The notes under the pieces were generated by a model that searched no databases, was not told where the DNA came from, and saw only the letters and a list, made by a program, of their open reading frames with translations. Of a DNA stretch of 59,732 nucleotides, positions 58,904 to 59,732 are shown one piece after another. A program made the position numbers and the translations under genes. The DNA comes from Epichloe hybrida (lineage: Eukaryota > Ascomycota > Sordariomycetes > Hypocreales > Clavicipitaceae), in contig JAFEKR010000100.1 in NCBI GenBank assembly GCA_019022495.1, forward strand, positions 1-59,732, written 5' to 3'. Positions within the stretch are counted from its first letter, which is position 1, and the number at the start of each line of letters is the position of its first letter.

Positions 58904-59236
58904 TGTTAGGAGCGCAGAGGTTAAAGATAGGATGTTTATCGAAGCGGGTCTTCGGAGAACCTTTAGGCCGTGCGGATAATAAAGAGGCTAGCTAGCTATA
59001 AGATAGCTATGTGCTTATAAAGCAAGGTATTTATTAAAGACTACGCACATTATTAGTATTAGGTTAGAGATTAAAACCTTTACATACCTACCTCTAGCTA
59101 GTATCTATCTAGTAGTAACTATAATAGTCTTAGCTATTACTTTATTCTTAACCTTTTAGTATAAGCTATAATAAATTAATTTCTCTTAACCTTTTTAAGG
59201 ATATAAACTATTAGCTAGATTATTATATAGCTAACA
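58904..59236 (+). repeat. Element W: putative 5' LTR
   Basis: Begins TGTTAGGAGCGC and ends CTAACA, 333 bp, with near-normal GC in its first 90 bp (outer edge less RIPed). No partner LTR in the window, so the boundaries rest on the end motifs alone. Confidence 0.55.
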
Positions 59237-59732
59237 CTTTAAAGATCTATAAGAAACACACTAGTACCTTATAATAATAAAGCTATAGATAATTAGGAAA
59301 ATAAAGAACCCCTATAATCTAAAACTATAGATAATAGGGTGTAATAAACGCCACTTAATCCTAATTTAAGTAAAGATATAGATAATATAACTAAAGAAAA
59401 AAGGGCATTAAAGTAATACTATAAGGTTATATAATTTAAGTTATATTACCTTTAGAGAAAATAAGAGGTCTTATAGATAGAGGTATAAATTAGAGAGCTT
59501 AAGGTAAATCTAGGATTAGCTAGACCTTAAACTAAACCTATAATTACCCCTTAATCTAGACTTATAATTACCCCTTAAATATTAGCTATAATTTTATCTA
59601 TAGTTTATAGTAATATAGTAGTAATTATATAGTAAGGTAATCTTATTAAAATATAGATAAAAATACCTATATATAAAGGGGAAATATATAAAAGCCTATA
59701 GAATTTCTTAGTAAACTTAGATATACTATTTA
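59237..59732 (+). pseudogene. Element W: start of gag, cut by window end
   Basis: Plus-strand reading towards the end gives IKIPIYKGEIYKSL.NFLVNLDILF, reminiscent of the retroelement gag capsid start. RIP stops throughout; class (copia or gypsy) undecided. Confidence 0.45.

Noticed and set aside
1..59732. tRNA, rRNA, riboswitch or phage-type features.
   Set aside because: No cloverleaf B-box or rRNA-like segment was recognised in the GC-normal part, and the AT-rich part is explained by retroelements and hAT transposons.

Overview
The window comes from a filamentous ascomycete (Pezizomycotina). Sordariomycetes, perhaps Hypocreales, is an inference from gene content and style. The evidence is short spliceosomal introns with GTAAGT/GTGAGT donors and CTAAC/TACTAAT branch sites, a fungal STE11 MAPKKK, an EMP70/TM9SF protein, and huge AT-rich blocks with the footprint of repeat-induced point mutation (RIP: C-to-T and G-to-A changes that turn transposon reading frames into strings of stops). 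There are three compartments: an AT-rich repeat block (1 to about 1385), a GC-normal gene island (about 1385 to 18056), and a 41.7-kb AT-rich transposon block (about 18057 to the end).

Gene island, left to right: about 4 kb of gene-poor sequence with microsatellites; ste11 (+, three exons, 902 aa); a gamma-glutamylcyclotransferase-like protein (+, 215 aa); a secreted conserved protein of unknown function (-, convergent with it); an EMP70/TM9SF nine-transmembrane protein (+, three exons, 727 aa, with a 19-nt last exon giving a -KVD C-terminus); a BTB/POZ gene broken by several 1-nt frameshifts (-); a 53-aa small ORF (-); and a sulfatase/LTA-synthase-like gene (-) cut off at its 5' end exactly where the AT-rich block begins. 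Nothing suggests one shared pathway; these look like ordinary core genes ending at a heterochromatic border.

The AT-rich block resolves by hand into a nest of transposons proved by target-site duplications (TSDs). A 5'-truncated Ty1/copia element (Z, 18057-21371) abuts a hAT-like fragment (E). Next is a second hAT-like non-autonomous element (F, 23361 to about 58481), split by a Ty3/gypsy chromovirus (Y, 24470-57898, TSD TAATC, 217-bp LTRs). Y carries two full-length hAT transposons in opposite orientation (B, 24945-30491, TSD AACCTAAC; C, 31906-37246, TSD CTTAGGAT) and a second chromovirus (X1, 39363-54809, TSD CTAGG). X1 carries a close relative (X2, 39677-46414, TSD CTAAG) and a 1.87-kb long-TIR hAT derivative (D, 51191-53057, TSD TTAAGGAC). 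Removing the inserts leaves Y at about 7.1 kb, X1 at 6.8 kb, X2 at 6.7 kb and F at about 1.7 kb, all sensible sizes. The block ends with a hAT transposase start fragment (G) and the 5' LTR and gag start of another retroelement (W) running off the window.

The most interesting observations are this fully resolvable insertion chronology, the hAT family that unites autonomous-like elements with long-TIR derivatives through a shared 10-bp minisatellite, the near-identity of the inverted copies B and C including RIP changes and microsatellite lengths, blocks inside C that look like unpolished long-read sequence, and a RIP gradient inside the chromovirus LTRs.
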